Source: Sphingomonadales bacterium (lineage in GTDB: Bacteria > Pseudomonadota > Alphaproteobacteria > Sphingomonadales > Sphingomonadaceae). From it: a DNA stretch of 5,645 bases. Below the pieces are notes generated by a model, which saw nothing but the letters and a program-made list of their open reading frames with translations, had not been told where the DNA came from and did not search any database. Both the position numbers and the translations under genes were made by a program. Shown here one piece after another: positions 4,931 to 5,645 of this stretch. The DNA is taken from the NCBI GenBank assembly GCA_027489295.1, contig JAIYAA010000217.1, positions 1 to 5,645 of the forward strand, read 5' to 3'. The first letter of the stretch is position 1, and each line of letters starts with the position of its first letter.

Positions 4931-5645
4931 CGACGAGGAAGCGGCCGCCGTTCAGCGCCGCCGCCGCGACCATGCCGAGACCAGAGGCGAGGACGAGCGC
5001 CTTCGCGCCCAGCCCCGCCTGCACCAGCCACAGGCCCAGCCCGCCGGTCACCAGGAAGAAGGCGAGGATGCCGTTGACACCCGCCGCCACCTGGTCGCCC
5101 AGCGAGCGCAGCGCATAGACGAATACCACCTGCACGCCGTCGAACAGGATGAACGGCGCCCACAGCAGCAGCATCCCCGCCGCCAGCGTGTGCACCGCGC
5201 CCGGCGCCGGGAACGGCGTCACCACCAGCAGCGGCACGAACACCAGGCACAGCGCGAGCAGCCCCGTGGCGAGCGCGGCGAGCAGCGCGGCGATTCCCGC
5301 GCGCCCGGCGGCGGCCTCCGGCACGCCCTCGCCCACCGCATTGCCGACGCGCACCCCCGCTGCCGATCCGAGCCCCAGCGCGATTCCAAAGGTGACGTTG
5401 TGGATCGAGAAGACGATCTGGAAGGCGTGCGCGGTCGTCTCCCCCAGCCGGGTCGACAGCGCGATGAGGATCGAGAAGCCGACCAGTTCCAGCCCCGAGG
5501 CGATCGCCGGGATAACGCCGAATCGGGCGAGCGCCCAGGCGCCGCGCCACGTCTCGGCGCGGCCCCAGTCGCCGAGCAGCCGCACGCCGCGGGCATCGGC
5601 GCGCGGCAGCGTCCAGGCGGCGGCGAGCATGCCGATCGCGCCCAG
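4902..5645 (-). CDS. MATE family efflux transporter, C-terminal half
   Basis: The frame stays open to the right edge and ends at TGA 4904-4902, giving 247 visible residues. MATE transporters have about 450 residues and 12 membrane helices in two six-helix halves, and export drugs or metabolites in exchange for Na+ or H+. The visible part fits the second half, with about six hydrophobic segments. Counting from the first visible codon (the Met at 5630 is residue 6), ASGLELVGFSILIAL opens the first helix, and AFQIVFSIHNVTFGIALGLG followed by GVRVGNAVGEG is the characteristic MATE motif region. A basic tail (RRVRSRS) ends the protein. The N-terminal half, start and promoter are outside the window. 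The substrate cannot be told from this part. The last 29 bp run antisense to the end of the zinc-ribbon gene. Confidence 0.9.
   Translation of the reverse strand: MGAIGMLAAAWTLPRADARGVRLLGDWGRAETWRGAWALARFGVIPAIASGLELVGFSILIALSTRLGETTAHAFQIVFSIHNVTFGIALGLGSAAGVRVGNAVGEGVPEAAAGRAGIAALLAALATGLLALCLVFVPLLVVTPFPAPGAVHTLAAGMLLLWAPFILFDGVQVVFVYALRSLGDQVAAGVNGILAFFLVTGGLGLWLVQAGLGAKALVLASGLGMVAAAALNGGRFLVVTRRVRSRS

Noticed and set aside
1..5645. Search by eye for a mobile element, CRISPR array, toxin-antitoxin or defence genes, tRNA or other RNA gene, or an attachment site.
   Set aside because: Nothing supportable was found. Nearly every base is coding, with uniform GC-rich codon use and core-type genes, so there is no sign of recent transfer.

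Overview
The window is high-GC, densely packed bacterial chromosome. It looks like an alphaproteobacterium, most likely a sphingomonad (Sphingomonas or a close relative). That assignment rests on gene content and protein style: a crtB-type carotenoid gene beside a LOG-family gene, an ftsE-ftsX-ydcF-plsC block, and a short MJ0042-type zinc-ribbon membrane protein divergent from ftsE. It is inferred from memory of such genomes, not from a database search. No mobile element, CRISPR array, tRNA or rRNA was seen.

Layout. Positions 2-343 (+) hold the C-terminal part of a LOG-family phosphoribohydrolase, entering from the left edge. It shares one base with crtB (343-1266, +), a phytoene synthase-type enzyme. 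After a 9-bp convergent junction comes a minus-strand block that reads, in transcription order, ftsE (4077-3376), ftsX (3379-2495), ydcF-like DUF218 (2498-1959) and plsC-like acyltransferase (1959-1276). The junctions overlap by 4, 4 and 1 bases, so the four genes almost certainly form one translationally coupled operon. A 157-bp divergent region (4078-4234) separates ftsE from a plus-strand zinc-ribbon, single-pass membrane protein (4235-4930). The 3' end of that gene overlaps, tail to tail by 29 bp, the end of a minus-strand MATE-family transporter that runs off the right edge (4902-5645).

Theme. The minus-strand operon is about the cell envelope. FtsEX is the ABC-type divisome complex that controls peptidoglycan hydrolysis at the septum. 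DUF218/YdcF proteins are membrane-anchored envelope proteins of poorly known role. PlsC makes phosphatidic acid for membrane phospholipids. CrtB commits isoprenoid precursors to carotenoids, the membrane pigments typical of yellow sphingomonads. The zinc-ribbon protein has no assigned function but sits across the promoter region from ftsE.

The window looks like ordinary core chromosome. I found no convincing undescribed system. The points most worth a second look are the coupled division/lipid operon, the uncharacterised zinc-ribbon membrane protein beside it, an HX4E variant in the acyltransferase active-site motif, and the LOG-crtB coupling.
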